Assembly (NCBI RefSeq): GCF_900142925.1
Contig: NZ_FRCN01000009.1
Span: 282,494-346,493 of the forward strand
Source: Chitinophaga sp. CF418
GTDB lineage: Bacteria > Bacteroidota > Bacteroidia > Chitinophagales > Chitinophagaceae
DNA length: 64,000 nucleotides
Direction of reading: 5' to 3'
The notes under the pieces are model-generated. The model saw only the letters and a program-made list of their open reading frames with translations, did no database searches and was not told where the DNA came from. Made by a program: the position numbers and the translations under genes. This document shows, piece after piece, positions 28,239-36,796 of this stretch (positions within the stretch are counted from its first letter, which is position 1; each line of letters opens with the position of its first letter).

Positions 28239-29762
28239 ATGCCACACGAAAACAGAAGTGTTGAAGCAGCTCATTCATCTTCTTCAGCAATACAAAACCA
28301 GGGTTCTTCAGGAGTATCCAGGCCAGCAGTTAGCCCGTTCCAAAGGGTTTCTGTAGAGAAGCAAAGTGATGATGAGAAACCTTTACAGGCAATGGAAATT
28401 AAGGCTTTTCACATGCCAGTGGAGAGTAATGTTACCCAGATGGCAATGCCAGATGTCCATCCATTTCAATTAGGATCAAATAGCGCGCAACCCTCATCTA
28501 AACAAGCAGAGATGAGTCATCCGCTGCTTTCAATTGGCGCTGTGAGGAATGGAAGTAGTAAGACTGTTCAGCGGTTCGCTGACGAAACGAATGCAGCGAG
28601 AAGGACTGCTGCAGAAGAAGTGTCGGATGAGGAGATGCAGCTTGATCATTCCATCTCGCAGGATACGATTAAAAAATTCGACAAAGTATTGAAAACGTTG
28701 GTGAGCCTGCCGGCAAATTTAAAACCTGCAGCCTTTAAAACATGTATGGATTTGTTAGGCGAAATTTACGCGGGACAGGGCATAACAGTTGAGGGGGTGA
28801 ATGCGCTGCTGAACCTCCGGAACAATCTTACACCCAGTTACAGGGAAACTGTGGGAGATCCTGGTAATAACTTTGCTCCACAGGTTGAGGTAAGAGGGGC
28901 CATCGTATCACTTTCTCAGCAATCAGTGCATCTCGAAAGAATAGACAGGGCAATGCGGTCGCTGATCCGCCTGCAACCAATTATGTTTCAACTGCCTAAC
29001 GTGGAGGAGGAACAGGCTGCTATTCCGCTGAGAGAGATCACATCCGATCTTACTGTTATATGCGAGTCCCTGGAATTTCTAAAGGGAGGGGAAAGTACGA
29101 TACCTGCCTTTAACCCTGCTACCTGGTACAGTTATGGCGAGAAAATGGTAAAGAAAGTGCCTGCTGAATACCTTCCGGGAACTGATAGGAAAGTCGGTAC
29201 TATAGGCTACAATAAAGAGTTAAGAAGCGTGCCTGTATCCGGAGTCGAGATTCAAACCCAGTTGCCACTTTCTTCCTATAAAATCAGTAAAGGAAAGAAC
29301 GGTAAATCCAATCTGGCAATAGATCATCAAACTATGACTATTAACGTGGTAGTTCCAGGTAAAACCTGGAAACATATTTATCATCGTCATACCCTGAAAG
29401 GATTCGCAGGAGATGTAAAGGCTGTCAATACATTCTGGAAAGAGGACCCCAGGGAAGTCTTTTTTGAGTACTTTGACAATGTGCTGGCAGAGCTCATGCT
29501 GATTATCGATAGGCAAAAGGATCTCAAAAGCGAATTTGACAAATTGGAAGAGGATGGCATCTTTGAAGAGCCAATAAATAAAACAGGCACAAATTTTTTC
29601 TTTCAGGGAACTTATGTAGGTACAGCAGGTTATAATCTGGAAATTAACCTGGATTCATTTGCTCCAGAGAGTCCTGAATTCGCATATGCAATCTTACCTG
29701 AGGATCTTCCAGTCAACGAGCCGGAAGCTGAAGGCAATGCTCCTCAAGGCAATGCTCTTTAA
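28239..29762 (+). CDS. Polymorphic-toxin-like protein, possible injection-system effector
   Basis: 507 residues, no signal peptide. Residues 1-110 are low-complexity and polar with short motifs PFQRVSVEKQ, HPFQLG and TVQRFADE; PFQ/VQR-type motifs are common in leaders of toxins loaded into extracellular contractile injection systems (DUF4157-type context) in Bacteroidota, so this may be a loading leader. The middle (about 140-290) is helical. The C-terminal part (about 300-490) is compact and contains WKHIYHRHTLKGF near residue 377, an H-x-x-x-R-H pattern of a kind seen in secreted toxin and nuclease domains. No immunity gene is recognised next to it. Toxin identity and secretion route are inferences; the gene itself is solid. 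Confidence 0.7.
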   Translation: MPHENRSVEAAHSSSSAIQNQGSSGVSRPAVSPFQRVSVEKQSDDEKPLQAMEIKAFHMPVESNVTQMAMPDVHPFQLGSNSAQPSSKQAEMSHPLLSIGAVRNGSSKTVQRFADETNAARRTAAEEVSDEEMQLDHSISQDTIKKFDKVLKTLVSLPANLKPAAFKTCMDLLGEIYAGQGITVEGVNALLNLRNNLTPSYRETVGDPGNNFAPQVEVRGAIVSLSQQSVHLERIDRAMRSLIRLQPIMFQLPNVEEEQAAIPLREITSDLTVICESLEFLKGGESTIPAFNPATWYSYGEKMVKKVPAEYLPGTDRKVGTIGYNKELRSVPVSGVEIQTQLPLSSYKISKGKNGKSNLAIDHQTMTINVVVPGKTWKHIYHRHTLKGFAGDVKAVNTFWKEDPREVFFEYFDNVLAELMLIIDRQKDLKSEFDKLEEDGIFEEPINKTGTNFFFQGTYVGTAGYNLEINLDSFAPESPEFAYAILPEDLPVNEPEAEGNAPQGNAL

Positions 29763-29890
29763 TCGGGTTGCGTTGACAAGGCCGGAGTTTGGGAAGTTAT
29801 TTTTGCGGCGGATTAAATGCTGCATTTATCCGTCCCTGGCGGGTACCTGAAATTATGCGAATGAACTGGTGATACTGAGAAGTTACGATA
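29763..29890. other. Short spacer after the toxin-like gene
   Basis: No family-like coding sequence is visible directly after the toxin-like gene, where an immunity gene might be expected. The spacer runs into the shared terminator. Confidence 0.4.
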
Positions 29891-29938
29891 GTCAATAAAA
29901 TGGGACGTGACATAAAGCACGCCCCATTTTTATTGACT
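29891..29938. terminator. Bidirectional terminator
   Basis: Long inverted repeat GTCAATAAAA-TGGGACGTG... / ...GCACGCCCCA-TTTTTATTGAC between convergent genes. A and T tracts on both sides let it work in both directions. Confidence 0.85.
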
Positions 29939-29955
29939 GTCGGTTCGTAATTTGC

Positions 29956-31236
29956 CTAGCGAAGTGATTTAAACGACGCACGCAGTTCATCTGTAAAGAG
30001 TTTGGGTTGTTCCCATGCGGCAAAGTGACCACCCACATTCAGTTTGTTATAGTGAATGAGTTTTGGATATGCCATTTCTGCCCAGTTTTTTGGAGCAGCA
30101 TAGATTTCGTCAGGGAAGGCGCTTACGGCTACCGGAATGGTGACGTGACGGGGATCAAAGAAGCCTCCCTTTGCAGTTTGAAATGTTTCCCAATACAGGC
30201 GAGCAGAAGAGATACCGGTGTTTGTCAGCCAATATAATGTAATATTATCAAGGATATCATCCTTGGTAAGACCTTCTGATTGTCCATTGAAGACACGTGT
30301 AATGAGCTCATAACTGCGTGCATCATGGTCCAGTATCCAGCCTGCGAGGCCGATGGGTGAATCTGAAATTCCATAGAGCGTCTGCGGCCGAAGGCCCATC
30401 TCCTGAGCGTAGGCCAGTCCCTTCTTAAAGAAAAAGTCCAGCTGCTGATAGGCATTCTTTTCGTCGGCTGAAAGTCCAGCTGGCACAGGGCCGCCAGAGG
30501 CCAGCGCCTTTGTAATATTTGCCGGAACCGTAGCGGCCATGTTGGTGTGGATACCCAGTAATTCGGGAGGCGCCTGTAATGCCATGAGTTCGGAAATGGC
30601 GTTCCCCCAGTCTCCACCTTGTGCCACATACTTCTTATATCCAAGGCGTTTCATCAATTCTATCCATGCCTTCGCGATATGCGGAGGATCCCAGCCGGTC
30701 GCAGTTGGCTTGCCCGAAAAGCCATAGCCGGGAATAGATGGTATTACTACATCAAAAGCATCTTCAGCTTTTCCGCCATAAGCAGTAGGATCAGTGAGCG
30801 GACCAATGATCTTTAGCTGTTCGATGATGGAGCCCGGCCAGCCATGCGTAATAATGACGGGTAAAGCATTTTTATGTTTGGAACGGACATGAATGAAATG
30901 TATATCAACGCCGTCGATGTTGGTCACAAATTGTGGCAAGGCGTTCAGTTTCTGCTCTATTTTTCGCCAGTCATAGTCTGTTGCCCAGTATTGTGCAAGC
31001 GCCTTCATTGTTGCCAGCTGAACACCCTGCGATTCATCATTGACTATCTCCTTTTCAGGCCACTGAGTGGCTAAGATCCGGCGTTTAAGATCAACCAGTT
31101 TTTCTTCTGGTGCATGGAACTGGAAGGGCCGGATGCTTTCGTCTGTTGTGGTACCGGTTTGTGCATTAAGGAATGTGCTCTGCATCAGCAGACCGATTGC
31201 AACCATTGCAACTTTAAGTATTTTAATCTTTTTCAT
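29956..31236 (-). CDS. Exported epoxide hydrolase (alpha/beta-hydrolase with EHN domain)
   Basis: 426 residues with an N-terminal signal peptide (about 1-25, ending LNAQ). Residues about 35-145 are the epoxide hydrolase N-terminal region (IRPFQFHAPEEKLVDLKRRI), and the rest is an alpha/beta-hydrolase fold with the oxyanion-hole motif HGWPGS and nucleophile elbow GGDWG (Asp near residue 209). The catalytic His is in VGGHFAAWE near residue 405. Enzymes of this type open epoxides to diols through an Asp-ester intermediate. Export to the periplasm is unusual for microsomal-type epoxide hydrolases but is seen in annotated Bacteroidota and proteobacterial homologues. Single gene with its own terminator. 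Substrate unknown. Confidence 0.88.
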   Translation of the reverse strand: MKKIKILKVAMVAIGLLMQSTFLNAQTGTTTDESIRPFQFHAPEEKLVDLKRRILATQWPEKEIVNDESQGVQLATMKALAQYWATDYDWRKIEQKLNALPQFVTNIDGVDIHFIHVRSKHKNALPVIITHGWPGSIIEQLKIIGPLTDPTAYGGKAEDAFDVVIPSIPGYGFSGKPTATGWDPPHIAKAWIELMKRLGYKKYVAQGGDWGNAISELMALQAPPELLGIHTNMAATVPANITKALASGGPVPAGLSADEKNAYQQLDFFFKKGLAYAQEMGLRPQTLYGISDSPIGLAGWILDHDARSYELITRVFNGQSEGLTKDDILDNITLYWLTNTGISSARLYWETFQTAKGGFFDPRHVTIPVAVSAFPDEIYAAPKNWAEMAYPKLIHYNKLNVGGHFAAWEQPKLFTDELRASFKSLR

Positions 31237-31416
31237 TAGTCAGTTTTTTAATGTTTTTGGAATCCGGGTGTAAAATTATTCCTGTTGGCAGCGTTTGACA
31301 ATGAGGAAACAGGCAGGTGGACCAGGTTGTTCCCGAAGTGGCCAATTTGGGGCGGGAAATTTATATATGCTTAACCATTTGACTTATCTTTCATAAGCAT
31401 ATGATTTTTTATCTTT

Positions 31417-31917
31417 ATGCGAAAAAGAATGGGACTTGACTTGATACACGCCAGACTTTCAATCAAAGATGAAAGCGCCCCCGAATTTTTTACCCTGGAT
31501 GAATTCGACACTTGCCCTGGATTTATTGAACGTCATCAGCATTTAATGTCGGAGATAATAGATATGGATAGCATCTTCGCTATCTGTGTTTTTGCTGAGG
31601 AAGAACACAGGCAGGAATATGAGAATAGTTGGGGAAAGGAAGAGAATAAAGTTATTATTACTGGCAACGTTGATGATATGGGCGAAGAAATCTGTGAGAT
31701 TGAAAGAATTTACGGATTAGAGAGTATGCATAAATTTATAAGAGATGGCAGTTTCTTTAGTTATAAAAAAAGCAGTGCGGTTCGTATACCCTGCCATATG
31801 ATTGAATATGGAAACAGCTATACTAAAGAACCTGTTCTTTATTGGACAGAGATTGGATATTCAGCCAAAGCCTCATCTACATCTGAAGGATATACCGCAT
31901 CCAGCATTTCGCAATAA
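31417..31917 (+). CDS. Hypothetical protein, 166 residues
   Basis: No recognised family. The protein is acidic, cytoplasmic and rich in E, D and aromatic residues. TATCTTTA directly overlaps the first ATG (31417), resembling a -7 box, so the internal ATG at 31429 (MGLDLIHARL) may be the real start. The last 79 nt overlap, tail to tail, the end of the minus-strand TPR gene. The final residues (SAKASSTSEGYTASSISQ) are low-complexity and could be read-through past a lost stop. Confidence 0.6.
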   Translation: MRKRMGLDLIHARLSIKDESAPEFFTLDEFDTCPGFIERHQHLMSEIIDMDSIFAICVFAEEEHRQEYENSWGKEENKVIITGNVDDMGEEICEIERIYGLESMHKFIRDGSFFSYKKSSAVRIPCHMIEYGNSYTKEPVLYWTEIGYSAKASSTSEGYTASSISQ

Positions 31918-32681
31918 ATATCAGACATATGAAATCCTTCTTTATATAATCGGGCCGCTTTCTCGAAATGCTGTTTCGCCAGCTTGTGTTTTCCAAGGGC
32001 ACGGTAAGCGATACCTTTATAATAGCTGGTCTCTACATAATGCCTGCACAATTTCTCCTGCTGATTAAGATCCGATAAAGCACCAACATAATCCTGCTGT
32101 CTTAATTTTAATACCGACCTGTGTAGAAAGTCGAAGAGGCCTATAAAGTCTTTCCCCTTTGTATAAAAAATACTATCGATGCCTTTGGAGAAATAAAGCG
32201 CCGCACTGGAATAATTCCCCAGCTCTCTTTCGCATAATGCCATTACGACATTTAAGCTGTAAGTGCCGTCACCTGTATGTTTGGACGCAAAGTGGGATAA
32301 GCTGTCGAACCGCTTCAGGTCTTCAAGAGCGCCTTCATAATCTCTCAGAAATTTGAATCTGCACCAGCCCCGTATATCTAGCGTCCTGGCGGGCTGCAAG
32401 GCAACCGCTTTATCTATGTATTTACGCCAGGTTACGAAATCGCCTCGTTTCAGATATGGGACACTTATCTCGCGCCAGGCATCTGCCATATCAGGGCATA
32501 AGCGGATGGCACTGTCAAGATATTCCTGGCTGCGGCGGGAGCCCTGTGGGAAGGTGCTGGATTGGTTACGTACTCTGCAGGCGAGATTGCAGAGAGAATC
32601 TGTATAGATATCACAATTTTCCTGGCCGCTGGAAGAAAAGCCAATAAGACAGAAGTATAGGAGCAGGTATGTTTTCTTCAT
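31839..32681 (-). CDS. Exported TPR-repeat protein
   Basis: 280 residues with a signal peptide (MKKTYLLLYFCLIGFSSSGQ). The mature part has three or four tetratricopeptide-like helix pairs, for example YLDSAIRLCPDMADAWREIS and YYKGIAYRALGKHKLAKQHFEKAARLY. Probably a periplasmic interaction scaffold. Its ATG overlaps the stop of the TonB-C-like gene by 4 nt (ATGA), a sign of translational coupling. Its 3' end overlaps the convergent 166-residue gene by 79 nt. Confidence 0.78.
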   Translation of the reverse strand: MKKTYLLLYFCLIGFSSSGQENCDIYTDSLCNLACRVRNQSSTFPQGSRRSQEYLDSAIRLCPDMADAWREISVPYLKRGDFVTWRKYIDKAVALQPARTLDIRGWCRFKFLRDYEGALEDLKRFDSLSHFASKHTGDGTYSLNVVMALCERELGNYSSAALYFSKGIDSIFYTKGKDFIGLFDFLHRSVLKLRQQDYVGALSDLNQQEKLCRHYVETSYYKGIAYRALGKHKLAKQHFEKAARLYKEGFHMSDIYCEMLDAVYPSDVDEALAEYPISVQ

Positions 32682-33184
32682 GGGCTGATGCTTATTATTT
32701 TGCCATTCCTGATATGGAACGTGATGTATTGATAACTGTCATATACTTTCTCTTTATAAACCGCCGGCTGCCATCCGCTTAGCTGTTTTACCAGCTTAAG
32801 TAACTGTTGAGATAATGTTTCCTTGAAATGAATGGGCTGGTAATTGTTATCCATCTCAAAGAGGCGGAAGCGGCCGGTGTTCCCATTACAATTGATAATG
32901 AACCGGATGGTGAAATACCCGTTCTGATCCTGGAAGCTATCCTGCGTAATGAAATTATTAAGCAAGTATTGTATGATCTCCTTTTTATGGTCCTTATAGT
33001 AAGATGCTGTATTGTAGTATTGCAGCACCTGTTTTGGATTGCATACCACAAACCCTGGATCATCCTGCAGGCTATCAAAGGGGATATCACCTACATTTTC
33101 GGGGAAAGCCTGCCTTTGCGCAATAGCCGGCATGATCAGGCATAAAAGGATAAAGGATAGTATAATGCTTTTCAATTGATACAT
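32678..33184 (-). CDS. Exported protein with TonB C-terminal-like domain
   Basis: Start taken at 33184 (MYQLKSIILSFILLCLIMPAIAQ), which gives a signal peptide; the frame can be extended 22 codons upstream but that breaks the signal. The mature part (about 145 residues) contains FTIRFIINCNGNTGRF and later LVKQLSGWQPAVYKEKVYDSY, matching the pattern (strand with NG, then W.PA...G..V.) of the TonB-C domain common in Bacteroidota exported proteins. It lacks a proline-rich linker, so it is not a classical TonB. Coupled by a 4-nt overlap to the TPR gene downstream. Confidence 0.72.
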   Translation of the reverse strand: MYQLKSIILSFILLCLIMPAIAQRQAFPENVGDIPFDSLQDDPGFVVCNPKQVLQYYNTASYYKDHKKEIIQYLLNNFITQDSFQDQNGYFTIRFIINCNGNTGRFRLFEMDNNYQPIHFKETLSQQLLKLVKQLSGWQPAVYKEKVYDSYQYITFHIRNGKIISISP

Positions 33185-33262
33185 AGGAGGAATGATAAAT
33201 AAACCGGAGGCGCAGAACCCTGCAAAACCTGGATGTTCAATAATTGACATGGTAGCCGGTTA

Positions 33263-33817
33263 CTAATCGGCTTCGCCATATTGAGCACTGATAATGTCAA
33301 AGGCGGTCTGTAAGGTATCATTAGCTGCTGCCAGTAACCCCGGTTCAAGTCCGGAGATATCTTCAGTGAAGCTGAAAGATACTTCTTGTCCAGTGAATAC
33401 TAAGTGTGCCATAACAACCCCACTTCCCCAGAAAAAGTCATAGATCAGGGCGACACCTTCTCCTTCAGCATCCATGTAAGGTGCAATACTTTTTAACCAG
33501 GCTAACATGGGCAAAATTTCTTCGTAGTTTTCGCTGAAGAATACAACGCAGAAAACCCATTCTTCATTGCCTTGCTCCATTTGCTCATCTTTCCCGATAG
33601 TGGCATCATTAGGAAATATTTCTAAGATGTCGCGGTTGATATCTTTTTCATAAAGATGGATCTCCGACAACGGTTCTGCATCGTACATGCCACGGCTATC
33701 CCACCATGCCGTCCAATTCTGATCAACAGTTGCTGCTACAGGTTTGTCCTGAAGAAATTGCTCCAGGTTATCCTTTGGGATTTTGATTTTTACGTATAAG
33801 GAATTGAGTTGTGACAT
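33263..33817 (-). CDS. Hypothetical acidic protein, 184 residues
   Basis: Cytoplasmic, strongly acidic, aromatic-rich (NWTAWWDSRGMYDAEPLSE, EWVFCVVFFSENYEEILP). No family recognised. It begins with MSQLNSLYVKIKIPKDNLEQFLQ, suggesting an alpha/beta fold. The acidic small-protein character is common in immunity proteins, but no toxin gene is adjacent. It lies 78 nt upstream of the TonB-C-like gene on the same strand, so co-transcription is possible. Confidence 0.65.
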   Translation of the reverse strand: MSQLNSLYVKIKIPKDNLEQFLQDKPVAATVDQNWTAWWDSRGMYDAEPLSEIHLYEKDINRDILEIFPNDATIGKDEQMEQGNEEWVFCVVFFSENYEEILPMLAWLKSIAPYMDAEGEGVALIYDFFWGSGVVMAHLVFTGQEVSFSFTEDISGLEPGLLAAANDTLQTAFDIISAQYGEAD

Positions 33818-33973
33818 TATAGGTCAGTATTATTAGGGAAATATTTCTTTTTGATGGCACATTTGGTGACGGTTAACAATACTGAGACGAGAGGAGTTAT
33901 TTCTGGGCTCAGACGTACGTAGGGTCCCCTTTTTTCAAGCATTCACAGGGCTAAATCGGGAGTAAATATAAAA

Positions 33974-34004
33974 CAAAAAGGGCTCAAATACGAGCCCTTT
34001 TTGT
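33974..34004. terminator. Strong terminator hairpin
   Basis: Perfect stem AAAAAGGGCTC / GAGCCCTTTTT with a 6-nt loop and A/T tracts on both sides. It lies 16 nt after the stop of the minus-strand gene at 34020. Confidence 0.9.
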
Positions 34005-34019
34005 TTATTTAAACCGCTA

Positions 34020-34643
34020 TTACTGTTTGTTACAGTTAAAACGCTCTCTTAGTCCTTTCATTTTTGTCCAAACCGGACTAGTGAATGGTTGTGGTGAAAG
34101 CTGATGGAACACGATCGTATTAGCTGTTCCGGGACATTTGATAACGTGTACCAAACAATTAAGCACCATAGGTTTTTTAGCCATATAATCCAGCATGCTG
34201 ACAGTGCCTGAATAGGTAACCTCATCACCGGCTTGTGGCTTACCCAGTTTCTTTACCTGGGTAATTGTTTTCGTGACCATATCCGCGGGGATGTTGCGTT
34301 TTTCAATATTCCGGCCGATCAAGCCATCGTAATAGGCGTTTAAGTTTTTGTCGATGATCTCAGCACTGATCTTTTGCGATCCTTCCAGATACCATAAAAA
34401 GGAATACGACCAGTAATCCTCATGACTGGCTTCGCCCCATCCTTTTGCAAAACGGATATCCTCTACACCTTTATAGGGAATAGTGGGGGCAAACTCAATC
34501 GGTATCGGGAAACGCTCGATATCCCATCCTTCAACAGGCAAAAAGTACGGAGCCTTCCATGTTTCAGGATTGAACTTAGCTTGTTCCTGGCCAAAAGAAT
34601 GTAAAGACCAGAGGCATAACAAAAAAAAGAGCATTTTTTTCAT
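34020..34643 (-). CDS. Hypothetical exported protein
   Basis: Start taken at 34643 (MKKMLFFLLCLWSLHSFGQ), which opens a good signal peptide; an ATG two codons upstream (34649) is equally possible. The mature part is about 190 residues, with a central YWSYSFLWYLEG segment and a VHVIKCPGTANTIVFHQLSPQPF tract near the end. No family recognised. The leader contains a long nested inverted repeat that covers both candidate start codons (see separate feature), so translation may be controlled by RNA structure. Confidence 0.7.
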   Translation of the reverse strand: MKKMLFFLLCLWSLHSFGQEQAKFNPETWKAPYFLPVEGWDIERFPIPIEFAPTIPYKGVEDIRFAKGWGEASHEDYWSYSFLWYLEGSQKISAEIIDKNLNAYYDGLIGRNIEKRNIPADMVTKTITQVKKLGKPQAGDEVTYSGTVSMLDYMAKKPMVLNCLVHVIKCPGTANTIVFHQLSPQPFTSPVWTKMKGLRERFNCNKQ

Positions 34644-34705
34644 AGTCATTGAATTTATGTCCGGGCGATAAGCTGCCCGGGTGCATATAGGCATCAATGA
34701 CTATG
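34641..34705 (-). promoter_or_regulatory. Nested hairpin sequestering the start codon of the 34020-34643 gene
   Basis: Outer arms CATAGTCATTGA (34641-34652) and TCAATGACTATG (34694-34705) pair perfectly. Inside them TATG/CATA and CCGGGC/GCCCGG (34661-34666, 34675-34680) pair around an 8-nt loop. On the minus-strand RNA both candidate ATGs (34649, 34643) lie in the outer stem. The 5' side (34690-34707) can instead form its own small hairpin GGCAT...ATGCC, which would free the start. Confidence 0.6.
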
Positions 34706-34799
34706 CCTGTTTTAAGAAGTCGCGATGGTCGGAAATGTGAAAGGCATGATGCCGGCAAAACTGTCCGGGAGTGAACGGTTAATGTTCGGGTTCGTACGA

Positions 34800-35189
34800 T
34801 TATTTTACCACAGTAGCTTCCAACTCAACCTTTAATGTTTCAAAAAGACTTTTTACTTCTAACAAAGTAACGGCTTGTTTAATGCCATGCTTAGCTATCC
34901 AATCCTGAAAAATGGGGAAGTTAGGCCAGAGCTCTTCTGTTGAAGTAGTATATATATTGAGCCGCACGATATTCTTACACTCATACCCTGCTTCTCCGAT
35001 CAATTGCTCCAGGTTTTGTATAGCCTGAATTAACTGGGAGTTCATGTCTGCATTACTTGAGGTCCCATCAGCATCTATAGCCGCCTGGCCTGAACAATAT
35101 AATGTACCTTCTACGTGTTTTACTTCAACAGCCTGCGAATAACTACGTGCGTCCTGCCATTTCCATGGATTAATGCTTCTTATTTCCAT
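34800..35189 (-). CDS. RidA/YjgF/UK114 family protein
   Basis: Start taken at 35189 (MEIRSINPWKWQ); the frame extends to 35237 but the extra residues are not family-like. The protein is 129 residues, close to the usual RidA length. Typical features are the VEGTLYCSGQAAID strand, the helix with L-x-Q-L-I-x-E-A-G-Y, IVRLNIYTT and the closing LEVKSLFETLKVELEATVVK. RidA proteins deaminate reactive enamine/imine intermediates, but many relatives in this Rid group have other substrates; the catalytic Arg position here reads LEVKSL, without a clear Arg. It follows a Crp/Fnr regulator gene on the same strand and may be controlled with it. Confidence 0.83.
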   Translation of the reverse strand: MEIRSINPWKWQDARSYSQAVEVKHVEGTLYCSGQAAIDADGTSSNADMNSQLIQAIQNLEQLIGEAGYECKNIVRLNIYTTSTEELWPNFPIFQDWIAKHGIKQAVTLLEVKSLFETLKVELEATVVK

Positions 35190-35313
35190 TTTCTTCGGTT
35201 TTTGTGTTCGTGCCAATGCCGGCACTGTGTTTAACATTTACAAGTCAAAATTCCGAATAGCGAAGAACTTGATTTTTGACAAACCTCACGAATAAAAAGT
35301 GATGTTTGTCACA

Positions 35314-35877
35314 CTATGAAGATAATCTGCTCAGGGTCTCGCGGGAAACTCCCAGATAGGCAGCAAGAAGGCTTTTGGGCACACGCTGAATAAGCGATGG
35401 GTATTGTTGAAGGAGCTGTTCATAACGTTCCTTGGCGTTAGACGTTATCAGGGATATTATGCGGCGCTGTGCCCCCAGAAAGCCAAAATTCGACTTTTCA
35501 AGGAAGAAACGTTCCATCTTCTGTAGGGCATTGCGTAGTTTTTGGTAGTCTTCGAAGGAAAGGCAGAAGACTTCCGTATCTTCAAGACACTCTAAAGACA
35601 TGGTTGCTTTAGTCTGGGTATAGAAGGCATAAAAATCGCTTTCCCACCAGTCTTCCATAGCGAAAGAGACAATGTGCTGCTTCTCCGTATTATCGGTATA
35701 CACAAGCTTTAAAAGCCCGGAAATTACAAAGTAAGAATACTTTACGGCATCTCCTTCCTGAATGAGGAATTGATGTTTCTTGAACTTTTTAAAGGTAAAA
35801 TGAGTAAATACAAGTGCAAACTCATCGTCAGTGAGCGGTATGATCTTTTCTATATGTTCTCTGAGTTTTTCCTGCAT
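35314..35877 (-). CDS. Crp/Fnr-family transcriptional regulator
   Basis: Start taken at 35877 (MQEKLREHIEKIIPLTDDEF), a typical opening of Bacteroidota Crp-like regulators; the frame runs upstream to 35919. Residues about 20-120 form a cyclic-nucleotide-binding-like jelly roll (FLIQEGDAVKYSYFVISGLLKLVY). The C-terminal helix-turn-helix is VPKSLLAAYLGVSRETLSRLSS. The protein ends just after the recognition helix, a few residues short of most relatives. No Cys cluster for Fe-S is seen. Faces the same way as the RidA gene, 124 nt ahead of its start. Confidence 0.85.
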   Translation of the reverse strand: MQEKLREHIEKIIPLTDDEFALVFTHFTFKKFKKHQFLIQEGDAVKYSYFVISGLLKLVYTDNTEKQHIVSFAMEDWWESDFYAFYTQTKATMSLECLEDTEVFCLSFEDYQKLRNALQKMERFFLEKSNFGFLGAQRRIISLITSNAKERYEQLLQQYPSLIQRVPKSLLAAYLGVSRETLSRLSS

Positions 35878-36040
35878 AAATCCAAATGTGCACGCGTCTA
35901 ATGTTGTTGTAATACCCAATTGTTATAATGGCAAAGTAAGATAAATTGGAGGAATACGCCAATAGAGGGGAGCTTTTGTTCGTTGTTTCGGCCTGGTCGC
36001 CATTCAGAAGGAGCACCTGTGAGCTGATAAGGTAGACACG

Positions 36041-36072
36041 TTGGAAATATTCAAATAAATTTGATAGTTTTG
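36041..36072 (+). promoter_or_regulatory. Bacteroidota promoter for the 36102 gene
   Basis: TTG (36041-36043), 21 nt, then TAGTTTTG (36065-36072) fits the -33/-7 consensus, giving a leader of about 20 nt. An overlapping TAAATTTG at 36056-36063 is an alternative -7 with poorer spacing. Confidence 0.55.
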
Positions 36073-36101
36073 ACCTTTACTTCATAAAATACCCTAATAC
36101 A

Positions 36102-36695
36102 ATGTCCCTGATCAGACCTATGTTCGTTTTTTTTTTCCTGATATTTTGTATAACCGCTTCCGCACAAACACAGCAGGCTGCACCGGATACCCTGTTCACT
36201 CAGAAGGATACGGCCTATTGGGTTTACAATTTCCGGCAGTTCCGGGATGCAGTTTATCAAGGCGATAAGGAGAAAGCAAAGGCATATGTGGAATTGCCCA
36301 TTTCAGGGAAGAACAGCGAAATATGGTACCTGGCATATGGCCTTAATTCGGCGGCCAGCAAGGAAAAAGCCTTCACCGAAGCTGACTTTTATAAGTATTT
36401 TAACAGGATATTCGGAAAGGAATTCATTAACTGTATATTGAAGATCAAGACAGAAGAACTATATAAGACAGGCGAATATACTACCATAGAATTCGAAGAC
36501 AGCCTCGCGTCAAAGAGTTATGGGATGATTGCAACATGGCGCAAACCTGACAACACTTTAATGTTAAATATGCTCTCAAGAACTGTCTACGTAGAAGATG
36601 GAAACGAGCAAGTAGGTGAGTTTGCCGTTATCTACATTTTCGAAGTCACAAAGAAAGGTCATATTAAGCTTAAATCAGTAGCCCTCGCAGGGTAG
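36102..36695 (+). CDS. Hypothetical exported protein, 197 residues
   Basis: Signal peptide MSLIRPMFVFFFLIFCITASAQ, then about 175 residues of mixed alpha/beta. The middle (YNFRQFRDAVYQGDKEKAKAYV, FYKYFNRIFGKEFINCI) suggests a helical part followed by a beta-rich C-terminus (YGMIATWRKPDNTLMLNMLS). This type is common in Bacteroidota genomes without assigned function. Convergent with the large serine protease gene. Confidence 0.7.
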   Translation: MSLIRPMFVFFFLIFCITASAQTQQAAPDTLFTQKDTAYWVYNFRQFRDAVYQGDKEKAKAYVELPISGKNSEIWYLAYGLNSAASKEKAFTEADFYKYFNRIFGKEFINCILKIKTEELYKTGEYTTIEFEDSLASKSYGMIATWRKPDNTLMLNMLSRTVYVEDGNEQVGEFAVIYIFEVTKKGHIKLKSVALAG

Positions 36696-36745
36696 TATGT
36701 GAATCCTCTCTTTCCTGCAATGGTATTCACATCCTTGTAAAGAAA

Positions 36746-36777
36746 AAAAGCGGTCCATTGCTGAACCGCCTTTTCTT
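36746..36777. terminator. Bidirectional terminator
   Basis: Hairpin AAGCGGT / ACCGCCTT with A-rich left and T-rich right flanks, between convergent genes. Confidence 0.75.
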
Positions 36778-36796
36778 CCATCCATCCGTCAAAATA

